NCBI GenBank assembly: GCA_900557175.1
Contig: USSL01000033.1
Span: 1 to 11,822, forward strand
Source: an uncultured Eubacteriales bacterium
GTDB lineage: Bacteria > Bacillota > Clostridia > Lachnospirales > Lachnospiraceae
DNA: 11,822 nt
Direction of reading: 5' to 3'
The notes under the pieces are model-generated. The model was not told the DNA's origin and ran no database searches. It worked only from the letters and a program-made list of their open reading frames with translations. Shown piece by piece: positions 1-6,763 of the stretch (position 1 is its first letter; each line of letters starts with the position of its first letter). The position numbers and the translations under genes were made by a program.

Positions 1-1062
1 ACAGGTTTTGGGCTAGACTCTGATAGAGAAAGCTATAAAAAATATGCGACCTGTGATCTTGAAAAAGGCGAATTGAGAGTTAAGAAAGATTTTTTTAAGA
101 CACAGCTTGGTCAGGGAACATGTGGTTCTAGATTAATGCCGTGGGTATACCCTGTGTCTAATATGGAATTTGAGTTAGCCAGCGGTGAAACTGTTCGAGT
201 ATTCTATGATATTACACATGAGGCCACATTATCTAAAGATTTTAAAAATCCGGGAGACAATCGGTGGTATTTTGTAAATCATTATAAAGATGACGGCAAG
301 CCGGTGGAGCCTGAGGAACCGGAGAAAACCGATCCTGTTGAAGATTTTGTAAAACGCTTATATACAAATATTCTTCAGCGTGAAGCTGATGCAAGCGGAC
401 TTAAAGCTTGGACAGATGTGTTAAAGTCCGGCAAGGAACAGGGCGCCAAGGTTGCGCAGGGCTTTATTGAAAGTCCTGAATTTCAGAAAAGAAAACTTAC
501 GGACACACAATACTTGGAGATTTTATATCAGACATTTTTTGACCGTAAGGCAGATAAGGCAGGTTTAGACGCATGGTTAGATGTGCTTGACAGCGGTTTA
601 TCAAGAATGCATGTATTTAAAGGCTTTGCGGAATCTAACGAATTTACAGAGATTTGTGAGGAATATGGCATTATCCGCGGAAACGTCACACTGACAGCGC
701 CGATGGATCAGAATGAAGGTGTGACAAAGTTTATCGTCCGCTGCTATCGCTTATGCCTTGGCCGTGACGCTGACAAGGATGGCTTAAACAGCTGGTGTAC
801 ACAGATTCTGACAGGAAAGAATACGGCGAAAGAAGCTGCACACGGCTTTGTATTCTCCGATGAATTTAAAAAGAAAAACCTTTCAGATAAAGAATATGTC
901 AAAACAATGTACCGCGTATTCATGGACAGAGAAGCAGACCCTGCAGGCTTAGATGCATGGGTGAAAGTGCTTAAAAGCGGCAAGAGCCGTGAACATGTAT
1001 TCAACGGCTTTGCGGATTCGGGCGAATTTAAAGAAATCTGCGCGGAGTATGGTATTCGTTAA
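1..1062 (+). CDS. DUF4214-repeat protein, probably extracellular (5' end outside window)
   Basis: The frame is open from base 1 with no stop, so this is the C-terminal 353 residues of a longer protein. The TTG at 73 has no convincing ribosome binding site and is not needed as a start. The visible part begins with about 100 residues of unrecognised, probably beta-rich sequence, then a Pro/Glu linker (near KPVEPEEPEK), then two DUF4214 domains of about 110 residues. Each domain is built from two half-repeats. The acidic motif, Arg-x-Ala-Asp followed by x-x-Gly-Leu and Trp, occurs four times (window residues about 127, 182, 255 and 310), and each half-repeat ends in GF-x-x-S-x-EF. DUF4214 has no settled biochemical role; it is frequent at the C-terminus of large secreted or surface proteins in Clostridia. 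Any signal peptide or catalytic domain would lie upstream. The domain call is firm; the location is inferred. Confidence 0.85.
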   Translation, partial: TGFGLDSDRESYKKYATCDLEKGELRVKKDFFKTQLGQGTCGSRLMPWVYPVSNMEFELASGETVRVFYDITHEATLSKDFKNPGDNRWYFVNHYKDDGKPVEPEEPEKTDPVEDFVKRLYTNILQREADASGLKAWTDVLKSGKEQGAKVAQGFIESPEFQKRKLTDTQYLEILYQTFFDRKADKAGLDAWLDVLDSGLSRMHVFKGFAESNEFTEICEEYGIIRGNVTLTAPMDQNEGVTKFIVRCYRLCLGRDADKDGLNSWCTQILTGKNTAKEAAHGFVFSDEFKKKNLSDKEYVKTMYRVFMDREADPAGLDAWVKVLKSGKSREHVFNGFADSGEFKEICAEYGIR

Positions 1063-1084
1063 AATGTTAATTGGATAAAAGTTA

Positions 1085-1124
1085 AAAGACCTGCAGGCAC
1101 TTCGGTTTTGTAGGTCTTTATGTT
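1085..1124 (+). terminator. Rho-independent terminator after the DUF4214 gene
   Basis: An 11-bp stem (arms 1085-1095 and 1109-1119, one G-U pair) closes a 13-base loop containing TTCGG. A short, interrupted T-rich stretch follows. It sits 22 bases after the stop codon. The broken T-tract makes it a moderate rather than strong terminator. Confidence 0.6.
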
Positions 1125-1178
1125 TGTGGAAAATTTTTTGAAAATCCTATATCATGAAAAGCGTATAGCTAAAGAGAC

Positions 1179-1207
1179 TTTTCAAAGATGTGGCATTGGG
1201 GTATAAT
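1179..1207 (+). promoter_or_regulatory. Promoter of the ATPase/nuclease pair
   Basis: A perfect -10 TATAAT (1202-1207) lies 17 bases after a 4/6 -35, TTTTCA (1179-1184). Transcription would start near 1214, giving a leader of about 40 bases. A 7-bp inverted repeat, TGAAAAG at 1155-1161 and CTTTTCA at 1178-1184, has one arm on the -35 and could be an operator. The promoter suggests that the AT-rich unit carries its own expression signal. Confidence 0.55.
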
Positions 1208-1251
1208 AAGCACAGAGAAACTATTATAAAAAAATAAGATGTATAGGGAGT

Positions 1252-2598
1252 GTGAGATATTTGCAAAAAATTATAATTAGGCATCTAGGTCCTGTAAAAA
1301 CTTTGGATATGGAAATAAAAGATTTTAATATACTTATAGGAGAACAGGCAACAGGTAAAAGTACTGTTGCAAAAGCAATATATTTTTTTAGAATTATTAA
1401 AACTACATTAACAGATTATCTTTGTCAGGTATATGATAGTGCACTTTACAAAGGCAATGATATTAGTGAGGGGTTTAATAAGGTTTTAAAGAGAGAGTTA
1501 AAGTCAATTTTTATTTCATTATTTGGACGAAGTTGGGATTTAGACCGACGTTTATATTTAAAATATGAGTACACAAATGATATTTGGATTGATGTTAACC
1601 TTAACGGAACGTCCAGGCAGTATATAAGCGTTCGTTATTCACCAAATTTGTCACGGGAAATAAAACGGTTAGAAGGTGAAGCTTTAACTTTGCATGAGCA
1701 AAAAGCAGATGCATATTTTAGTCTTGCTTATGCAAGTAAGGAACGATTGCGTAATTATGATAATTTTAAAAATAATATAAACAGAATTTTTGATGATTAC
1801 AAAGAAACATATTATATACCTGCAGGAAGAAGTATGATTACACTATTAGTTAATAATCGTTCTTTAATTGAAAGTGAAAATCTTGATTTGATAACACGGG
1901 AGTTTATGCGTATTATTGACGGTATTCATGTAGCGTTTGCAGACGGGATTAGGAATGTGCATAAACGATATCCTGATGGTGAAAGAAAATTTGATGTTAG
2001 TAAGATATCAGAGATGTTAATTTCTGATTTGAAAGGTGATTATCAGTATAATCCGGGTAAAGAATATATTATTATTCAGGATGAGGAGAATCATAACGAG
2101 AAAGTACAGGTGCCGATTAATTTTGCATCATCGGGACAGCAAGAGATTTTGTGGTTGCTGAATCAATTATATATTTTGATGTTAAAAAAAGAAAATGCGT
2201 TTGTAATTATAGAGGAGCCGGAAGCACATTTATATCCAAGTCTTCAGGATAAAGTTGTTGAATTTATTGCTTATTTTGCAAATATTAATGATAGTACTGT
2301 CATGGTGACAACGCATAGTCCTTACATTTTAACATCAGTAAATGCGTTATATTGTGCAGGAAAAGTGATTAGAGATTTTCCAAATCTGACTAAAAAAGTA
2401 CATGATATTGTGGGAAATGGTTGCGAAATTATCCCGGAAAAAATTACAGCATTAAAACTTAATAAAGATACAAGCGTACAGGAATTAATAGATAAAGAAT
2501 TCGAAGAAATAAATACAGAGATGATTGATGAAATTTCAGACAAAATCAATGAAAAGTATACAGAATTGTTTTATTTGTTATCCGAAAGCGAAGCGTGA
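1252..2598 (+). CDS. AAA/ABC-type ATPase of the OLD-like, defence-associated class
   Basis: Cytoplasmic ATPase of 448 residues with the hallmarks of SMC/ABC-like 'AAA family' proteins: an N-terminal strand then 'LGP', as in RecF/OLD-like heads; Walker A GEQATGKS (30-37); an ABC-signature-like SSGQQEIL (293-300); Walker B VIIEEPEAHLYP (318-329); and a switch histidine in TTHSPY (H355). The middle (about 45-280) replaces a long coiled coil with a short helical and beta insertion. There is no C-terminal TOPRIM domain, unlike OLD or GajA, so any nuclease activity must come from a partner. The natural partner is the next gene, 11 bp downstream. Start: GTG 1252 sits only 1 base after GGGAG, whereas TTG 1261 is 10 bases away and would remove three residues; either is possible. 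Low GC compared with the helicase suggests transfer. The ATPase call is firm. The defence role is inferred from architecture; a DNA-repair role is the alternative. Confidence 0.88.
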   Translation: MRYLQKIIIRHLGPVKTLDMEIKDFNILIGEQATGKSTVAKAIYFFRIIKTTLTDYLCQVYDSALYKGNDISEGFNKVLKRELKSIFISLFGRSWDLDRRLYLKYEYTNDIWIDVNLNGTSRQYISVRYSPNLSREIKRLEGEALTLHEQKADAYFSLAYASKERLRNYDNFKNNINRIFDDYKETYYIPAGRSMITLLVNNRSLIESENLDLITREFMRIIDGIHVAFADGIRNVHKRYPDGERKFDVSKISEMLISDLKGDYQYNPGKEYIIIQDEENHNEKVQVPINFASSGQQEILWLLNQLYILMLKKENAFVIIEEPEAHLYPSLQDKVVEFIAYFANINDSTVMVTTHSPYILTSVNALYCAGKVIRDFPNLTKKVHDIVGNGCEIIPEKITALKLNKDTSVQELIDKEFEEINTEMIDEISDKINEKYTELFYLLSESEA

Positions 2599-2609
2599 GA
2601 GGTGAGGGG

Positions 2610-3233
2610 ATGAGTAAAAAAGAAAAGCTCAAAAACAGAAATTTTACTCAGACAGGCGATTTGGCATTGGGAAAATATAATGAATTATTCGAGTGCCTTA
2701 ATAAAGGAGAGAAAAGAAATCTTAAAGATAGGAAATCTGATAAAAATTCATTTATGCCTATAGAGGTAGTAGATGAAGGCGTGTTTTTAACAGAACCTGA
2801 TGGAAGATTAATTCCTGATACTGTCAGTCAGCGTAAATGCGATTTTTTGTTATACTGTAAAGATAAGCCGCAGATATGTTTCGTTGAACTCAAGGGAGAG
2901 AACATTTCAATCAAAAATAGTGATAATCCATACGACCAAATTAGTGCTACGATAGATTTTTTGAAAAGATATAATGAGTTAAAAGTTTTAGCAAATCCAA
3001 CGATTGAAAAACATGCTTTTATTGTATCACCGGGGAGGCAGAAATTTCCAAAAGGTATAGAGTCTAAAGAGAGATTTCTTTGGCGGAAGTTGCTTCAAGA
3101 AGGTTCTGAAAAAAAGAAAATGGAAGATATTGTGCATCATGTAAAAGTGACGAAATCGGATAGATACAGCAATAATGGGCAGATTATTTGTTCACCAAAA
3201 GCACCTGTAAAAATTCCTTTTATGAATGATTAG
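2610..3233 (+). CDS. Putative PD-(D/E)XK nuclease-like partner of the ATPase
   Basis: A 207-residue soluble protein of no named family that I recognise. It shows a plausible PD-(D/E)XK set: Asp78 in KCDFLLY at the end of one strand, Glu93-x-Lys95 in FVELKG on the next strand 15 residues later, and Gln110 in the following helix (DQI). This is the order and spacing of restriction-endonuclease-fold active sites. The N-terminal 50 residues and the C-terminus are Lys-rich, which would suit nucleic-acid binding. I chose ATG 2610 because AGGTGAGGGG lies just upstream; the in-frame GTG at 2595 overlaps the ATPase stop (GTGA) but lacks a ribosome binding site. The 11-bp gap to the ATPase and the shared AT-rich composition argue for one functional unit. 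The fold is inferred from motifs only; a non-catalytic REase-fold protein is possible. Confidence 0.7.
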   Translation: MSKKEKLKNRNFTQTGDLALGKYNELFECLNKGEKRNLKDRKSDKNSFMPIEVVDEGVFLTEPDGRLIPDTVSQRKCDFLLYCKDKPQICFVELKGENISIKNSDNPYDQISATIDFLKRYNELKVLANPTIEKHAFIVSPGRQKFPKGIESKERFLWRKLLQEGSEKKKMEDIVHHVKVTKSDRYSNNGQIICSPKAPVKIPFMND

Positions 3234-3247
3234 AAGAAAAAATAACT

Positions 3248-5665
3248 ATGATAAAAACTAACTACAAAATCTCTGTCCGCCGCCTTGCGGAGTTTATTTT
3301 GCAGTCAGGCGATATTGACCGGACGGTCGGCGCTCTAAAAGACGCGGAGGCCATGCAGGAAGGACAAAAAATCCATAAGAAGCTGCAGAAGCTGGCAGGA
3401 CCTGAGTACAGAGCCGAGGTGACACTAAAGACAGAATATGATGCCGGCGATGACATGGTGATTGTCCTTGAGGGGCGGGCTGACGGTATTATTGAGGAAT
3501 ACCGGCTCGGCGGTCTTGAGGACGGAGGTGAAGCCGGAATGCAGCTTTTCCATACGGTTGATGAAATCAAAGGTACTTATGCAGATGTAAGCCGACTTGA
3601 GGCGCCGCTGCCGGAACATATAGGGCAGGCGCTTTGCTATGCCTATATTTATGCACTTCAAAATCAGTTGGATGTGATGGAAGTTCAGGTAACTTATGTG
3701 AATATTGAAACAGAAAAGGTAAAGCAATTTAAGGAGACAAAAACCTTTGAGGAATTAAAGATTTGGTTTGAAGAACTTATGGCAGAATATGCCAAGTGGC
3801 TGAAGTGGCAGCGTCAGTGGCGGAAAAAGCGCAATGACAGTGCGGCAAGACTCTCGTTTCCGTTTGAGTACAGACCGGGGCAGAAGAAGATGGTTTCCGG
3901 CGTTTATCGGACAATTTTGCAGAAGAAACGGCTGTTTATGGAAGCGCCCACAGGAACAGGCAAGACGATATCCACAGTTTTTCCGTCGGTGAAAGCGATG
4001 GGCGAGGGGCAGGCAGAAAAGATTTTTTATCTGACGGCAAAGACAATCACCCGGACGGTTGCCGAGGAAGCTTATGATTTGCTGCGCAAAAACGGGCTTT
4101 TATTTAAGGCGGTAACGCTGACGGCAAAGGATAAGATCTGTATTTTTGATGAGGCAAAGTGTAATCCCGAAGACTGTCCGAGAGCGAAAGGGCATTTCGA
4201 CAGAGTCAATGACGCGGTGTTTGATATGGTCACAAATGAGACGGCGCTGACAAAAGATGTCATTGAAGTTTATGCTGAAAAATATAATGTTTGTCCTTTT
4301 GAAATGCAGCTTGATGCGGCGCTTTGGATGGACGGCATTATCTGTGATTATAATTATGTGTTTGATCCTCAGGTTTACTTAAAGCGATTTTTTGATAATG
4401 TGAAAGAAAACTATATTTTTCTCATTGATGAGGCGCATAATCTTGTGGACAGGGCGCGGGAAATGTACAGCGCACCTCTTTATCTGGCAGATTTTGAAGC
4501 GGTCAGGGCAGCAGTGATGCCTTATGAGCGCCGTCTTGCCGGAAAAATTGGCAAATGCATTAAGTGTATGAGAGAGCTTTATGACGAGTGTGAGGAATGT
4601 ATGCAGCTTGAAAGCGCCGGAGGGCTGTCTGTATTTTTAATGCGGATGATTTCTGATATAGAAAAGTTTTTAAAAAGCCGGGCTCCGGCACCTGTGAAAG
4701 TGAAAGAAAAGGTACTTGAGCTTTATCTTAATGCACGGTGGTTTGTCAATGTGTACGATAATATGGACAGCCGTTATATTATCTACGACGAGCGGCAGGG
4801 CGAAAAAAAGTTTATGATAAAGCTTTTTTGTGTTGATCCGTCGGGAGATTTGGGGATGTGTCTTGAAAAGGGACGTTCGGCAGTCTTTTTTTCGGCGACG
4901 CTTTTGCCAATCCAATATTATAAGTCGCTTTTGAGTGTGACGCCGAAAGAGGATTATGATTTGTATGCCGTATCGCCCTTTGATGTGAGCAACCGCATGA
5001 TTTTGACGGCGGGTGATGTGAGCAGCAGATATACGCGGCGAAACAGAGAAGAATATGAGCGGATTGCCGAGTATATTTTAAAAACAGTACGCGGTAAAAA
5101 CGGCAATTATATGGTTTTTTTTCCGTCTTACGCATTTATGGAGGCTGTCTATGAAGTGATTGCAGAAAAGGAGCTTTCAAAGGCAGGCAACGGACTGACA
5201 ATCATTGTGCAGGAGAGCGCCATGACTGAATCGGCAAGAGAAGCGTTTTTGGAAAATTTTAAATCTGACATTATGTCAACTGTTGTCGGCTTTTGCGTGC
5301 TCGGCGGTATATTTTCGGAGGGCATTGATTTAAAGGAGGACAGGCTTATTGGTGTCCTTGTTGTCGGTACAGGACTGCCGCAGACCGGCGGTGAGCGTGA
5401 GCTTTTAAAAAAATATTTTGATGAAAAAGAGGGCAGCGGTTTTGATTTTGCTTACCTTTATCCGGGAATGAATAAGGTTTTGCAGGCGGCGGGGCGCGTC
5501 ATACGGACGGAAAAGGATAAGGGGATTATTGTACTTTTGGACGAGCGGTTTAATTACCGAATGTACAGCAGCCTTTTTCCGAGAGAATGGTTTCCTTATG
5601 AGCGGGCGTCCATCGGCAATATCGAAGAAAAAATAAATACGTTTTGGGAAAAAGCCGGAATATAG
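3248..5665 (+). CDS. XPD/DinG-type ATP-dependent helicase with N-terminal Cas4-like nuclease domain
   Basis: An 805-residue fusion. Residues about 1-190 form a PD-(D/E)XK domain of Cas4/RecB type: D79 in GRADG, E106-x-K108 in DEIKG, and Q127 with Y131 in GQALCYAY. From about 205 comes a superfamily 2 Rad3/XPD/DinG helicase: Walker A APTGTGKT (233-240), four cysteines placed as in the XPD iron-sulfur domain (C298, C305, C310, C349), the DEAH box (394-397), the SAT motif (549-551), and motif VI QAAGRVIR (746-753). Family knowledge predicts ATP-driven 5'-to-3' unwinding of DNA coupled to nuclease processing in repair; the substrate is unknown. It lies 14 bp after the nuclease-like gene with no terminator between, so the three may be co-transcribed. 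Its ribosome binding site is weak (AGAAG). Its GC is clearly higher than that of the two genes before it, so it is probably resident and the island was placed in front of it. Confidence 0.92.
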   Translation: MIKTNYKISVRRLAEFILQSGDIDRTVGALKDAEAMQEGQKIHKKLQKLAGPEYRAEVTLKTEYDAGDDMVIVLEGRADGIIEEYRLGGLEDGGEAGMQLFHTVDEIKGTYADVSRLEAPLPEHIGQALCYAYIYALQNQLDVMEVQVTYVNIETEKVKQFKETKTFEELKIWFEELMAEYAKWLKWQRQWRKKRNDSAARLSFPFEYRPGQKKMVSGVYRTILQKKRLFMEAPTGTGKTISTVFPSVKAMGEGQAEKIFYLTAKTITRTVAEEAYDLLRKNGLLFKAVTLTAKDKICIFDEAKCNPEDCPRAKGHFDRVNDAVFDMVTNETALTKDVIEVYAEKYNVCPFEMQLDAALWMDGIICDYNYVFDPQVYLKRFFDNVKENYIFLIDEAHNLVDRAREMYSAPLYLADFEAVRAAVMPYERRLAGKIGKCIKCMRELYDECEECMQLESAGGLSVFLMRMISDIEKFLKSRAPAPVKVKEKVLELYLNARWFVNVYDNMDSRYIIYDERQGEKKFMIKLFCVDPSGDLGMCLEKGRSAVFFSATLLPIQYYKSLLSVTPKEDYDLYAVSPFDVSNRMILTAGDVSSRYTRRNREEYERIAEYILKTVRGKNGNYMVFFPSYAFMEAVYEVIAEKELSKAGNGLTIIVQESAMTESAREAFLENFKSDIMSTVVGFCVLGGIFSEGIDLKEDRLIGVLVVGTGLPQTGGERELLKKYFDEKEGSGFDFAYLYPGMNKVLQAAGRVIRTEKDKGIIVLLDERFNYRMYSSLFPREWFPYERASIGNIEEKINTFWEKAGI

Positions 5666-5726
5666 CAAAGGATTGTGTATTTTTTAACGTACACACGCAT
5701 TTGGTATATTTTCCGGCTTTTATTTT
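5650..5726 (+). terminator. Long two-tier terminator after the helicase gene
   Basis: The outer stem pairs AAAAGCCGGAATATA (from 5650) with TATATTTTCCGGCTTTT (5705-5721), with a two-base T bulge. An inner stem pairs TGTGTA (5674-5679) with TACACA (5690-5695). A T-rich stretch follows. The outer left arm includes the last codons and the stop codon (5663-5665) of the helicase gene. Confidence 0.7.
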
Positions 5727-5746
5727 AGTCTGAAATCTTTTATAAT
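5718..5746 (+). promoter_or_regulatory. Probable promoter of the beta-hydroxyacid dehydrogenase gene
   Basis: A perfect TATAAT is at 5741-5746. The hexamer 17 bases upstream (5718-5723, TTTATT) is a poor -35 and overlaps the T-tract of the preceding terminator. The start of transcription would be near 5753, just before the first leader dyad. The call rests on the -10 and on the need for a promoter after the terminator. Confidence 0.4.
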
Positions 5747-5754
5747 GAAATTAG

Positions 5755-5806
5755 TGTCAGTATATGTTGAATTTGCGCTGACATCAGACAAGGCGAACCT
5801 GTCTGA
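5755..5806 (+). promoter_or_regulatory. Two consecutive dyads in the leader of the dehydrogenase gene
   Basis: Dyad 1 pairs TGTCAG (5755-5760) with CTGACA (5778-5783) across a 17-base loop. Dyad 2 pairs TCAGAC (5784-5789) plus AGG (5791-5793) with CCT plus GTCTGA (5798-5806), with one bulged A and a CGAA loop. Dyad 2 ends 4 bases before the ribosome binding site GGGAGG (5811-5816). They could be an RNA structure controlling translation or a DNA operator; I do not recognise a known riboswitch class. Confidence 0.4.
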
Positions 5807-5824
5807 GGATGGGAGGTTTATGCG

Positions 5825-6694
5825 ATGAGGATAGGCTTTATCGGGCTTGGAATTATGGGTGAGCCGATGTGCTACAACGTCATTAAAAAGCACGATGACA
5901 AAGTATATGCTTTTGATATTGATGCAAAAAAAACGGCACTTTTGGCAGGCTATGGCGCCATTGCCTGTGGAAGCTCACTTGAGGCTGCGGCAAACAGTGA
6001 TGTGATTATTACAGTTGTTCCGCGCTCAGAACATTCATTGTCTGTTTACCGGGAAATTGAGCCGGTGATGGACAGTACAAAAATCTGTATTGATATGAGT
6101 ACCATTGATCCCGAAGCTTCTGAAGAAATTTTTCATATGCTGGAAAAACGGGGGACACCGTTTTTGGATGCGCCGATTGTGAAGTCAAGAGATGCGGCAA
6201 GACTCGGCGATGTCGGTATTTATGTCGGCGGCGATTATGATGTTTATAAAAAAGTGAAGCCGATACTTCAGTATATGGGACGGAGTATTATGCATATGGG
6301 CGAGCATGGCAAGGGGCTTTTAATGAAGATTTGCCACAATGCGCTTATTGCACAGATACAAAACGGCGTCAATGAGACGCTGGCGCTTGCACTTCGGGAG
6401 GGCATTGATATTGATAAATTCAGTGCGGCGATTTCCTATGGCGGCGGTCAGAATTATTATTATGACTCAAAGCAGATGGCACTCAGATATAAAGATTATA
6501 CGACACAATTTTCAGTTGCCAATATGGCAAAGGACTTAGAAATCTGTCATAATCTTGTGGCGCCAAAGCATTATCATATGCCGGGGCTTGAAGTTGCCCG
6601 AAATGTTTATGAAAAAGCACTGAATGCGGGCGATGGAGACAAGGATTTTTGTTCAACATTGGAAATCGTGCTTCGTGAGCATGAAAAAAATTGA
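5825..6694 (+). CDS. NAD(P)-dependent beta-hydroxyacid dehydrogenase (3-hydroxyisobutyrate dehydrogenase family)
   Basis: A 289-residue cytosolic oxidoreductase, the normal length for the family that includes 3-hydroxyisobutyrate dehydrogenase and tartronate semialdehyde reductase. The N-terminal Rossmann fold starts at once with GFIGLGIMG (4-12); D31 at the end of the second strand fits preference for NAD. Next come the DMSTIDP loop (90-96), the catalytic Lys168 with Asn172 (KICHN), and the C-terminal AKDLE (K236). The substrate-binding segment, usually DAPVSGG, reads DAPIVKS here (115-121), so the substrate may not be any of the classical ones. ATG 5825 has GGGAGG 8 bases upstream. An overlapping ATG at 5820 opens only a two-codon frame (Met-Arg-stop). 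The gene stands between a terminator and the hydrogenase promoter, with no obvious metabolic partner. Family is firm; substrate is unknown. Confidence 0.88.
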   Translation: MRIGFIGLGIMGEPMCYNVIKKHDDKVYAFDIDAKKTALLAGYGAIACGSSLEAAANSDVIITVVPRSEHSLSVYREIEPVMDSTKICIDMSTIDPEASEEIFHMLEKRGTPFLDAPIVKSRDAARLGDVGIYVGGDYDVYKKVKPILQYMGRSIMHMGEHGKGLLMKICHNALIAQIQNGVNETLALALREGIDIDKFSAAISYGGGQNYYYDSKQMALRYKDYTTQFSVANMAKDLEICHNLVAPKHYHMPGLEVARNVYEKALNAGDGDKDFCSTLEIVLREHEKN

Positions 6695-6719
6695 ATTTAG
6701 TCGAAACTTATGTTAAAAT
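6691..6719 (+). promoter_or_regulatory. Extended -10 promoter of the hydrogenase operon
   Basis: TTGAAT (6691-6696, 4/6) and TAAAAT (6714-6719, 5/6) are 17 bases apart. TG at 6711-6712 makes a correct extended -10 (TGnTAAAAT). It overlaps the 3' end of the dehydrogenase gene. I see no terminator between the two genes, so some read-through is possible. Confidence 0.6.
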
Positions 6720-6763
6720 TTGTTAATGAAATAACAAAGTCAGCCGTAAAGGGAGGATGAATT

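Noticed and set aside
73..75. TTG as the start of the first gene
   Set aside because: The frame is open back to base 1 and no ribosome binding site precedes 73, so the gene continues outside the window.
2595..2609. GTG start for the nuclease-like gene overlapping the ATPase stop (GTGA)
   Set aside because: There is no ribosome binding site before it, whereas AGGTGAGGGG directly precedes ATG 2610.
1252..3233. Reading the ATPase/nuclease pair as Septu, Gabija, PARIS or AbiL
   Set aside because: No HNH motif, no UvrD-like helicase partner, no TOPRIM domain and no RloB-type start (EGxxTE) were found in either protein; the second gene has a different motif set. A database search could still overturn this.
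1063..3247. Insertion sequence or integrated element
   Set aside because: There is no transposase or integrase, no terminal inverted repeats and no tRNA-type attachment site in view; only composition points to transfer.
5755..5806. Known riboswitch such as guanidine-II or fluoride
   Set aside because: The loops lack the ACGR pairs of guanidine-II and the conserved fluoride-switch core is absent.
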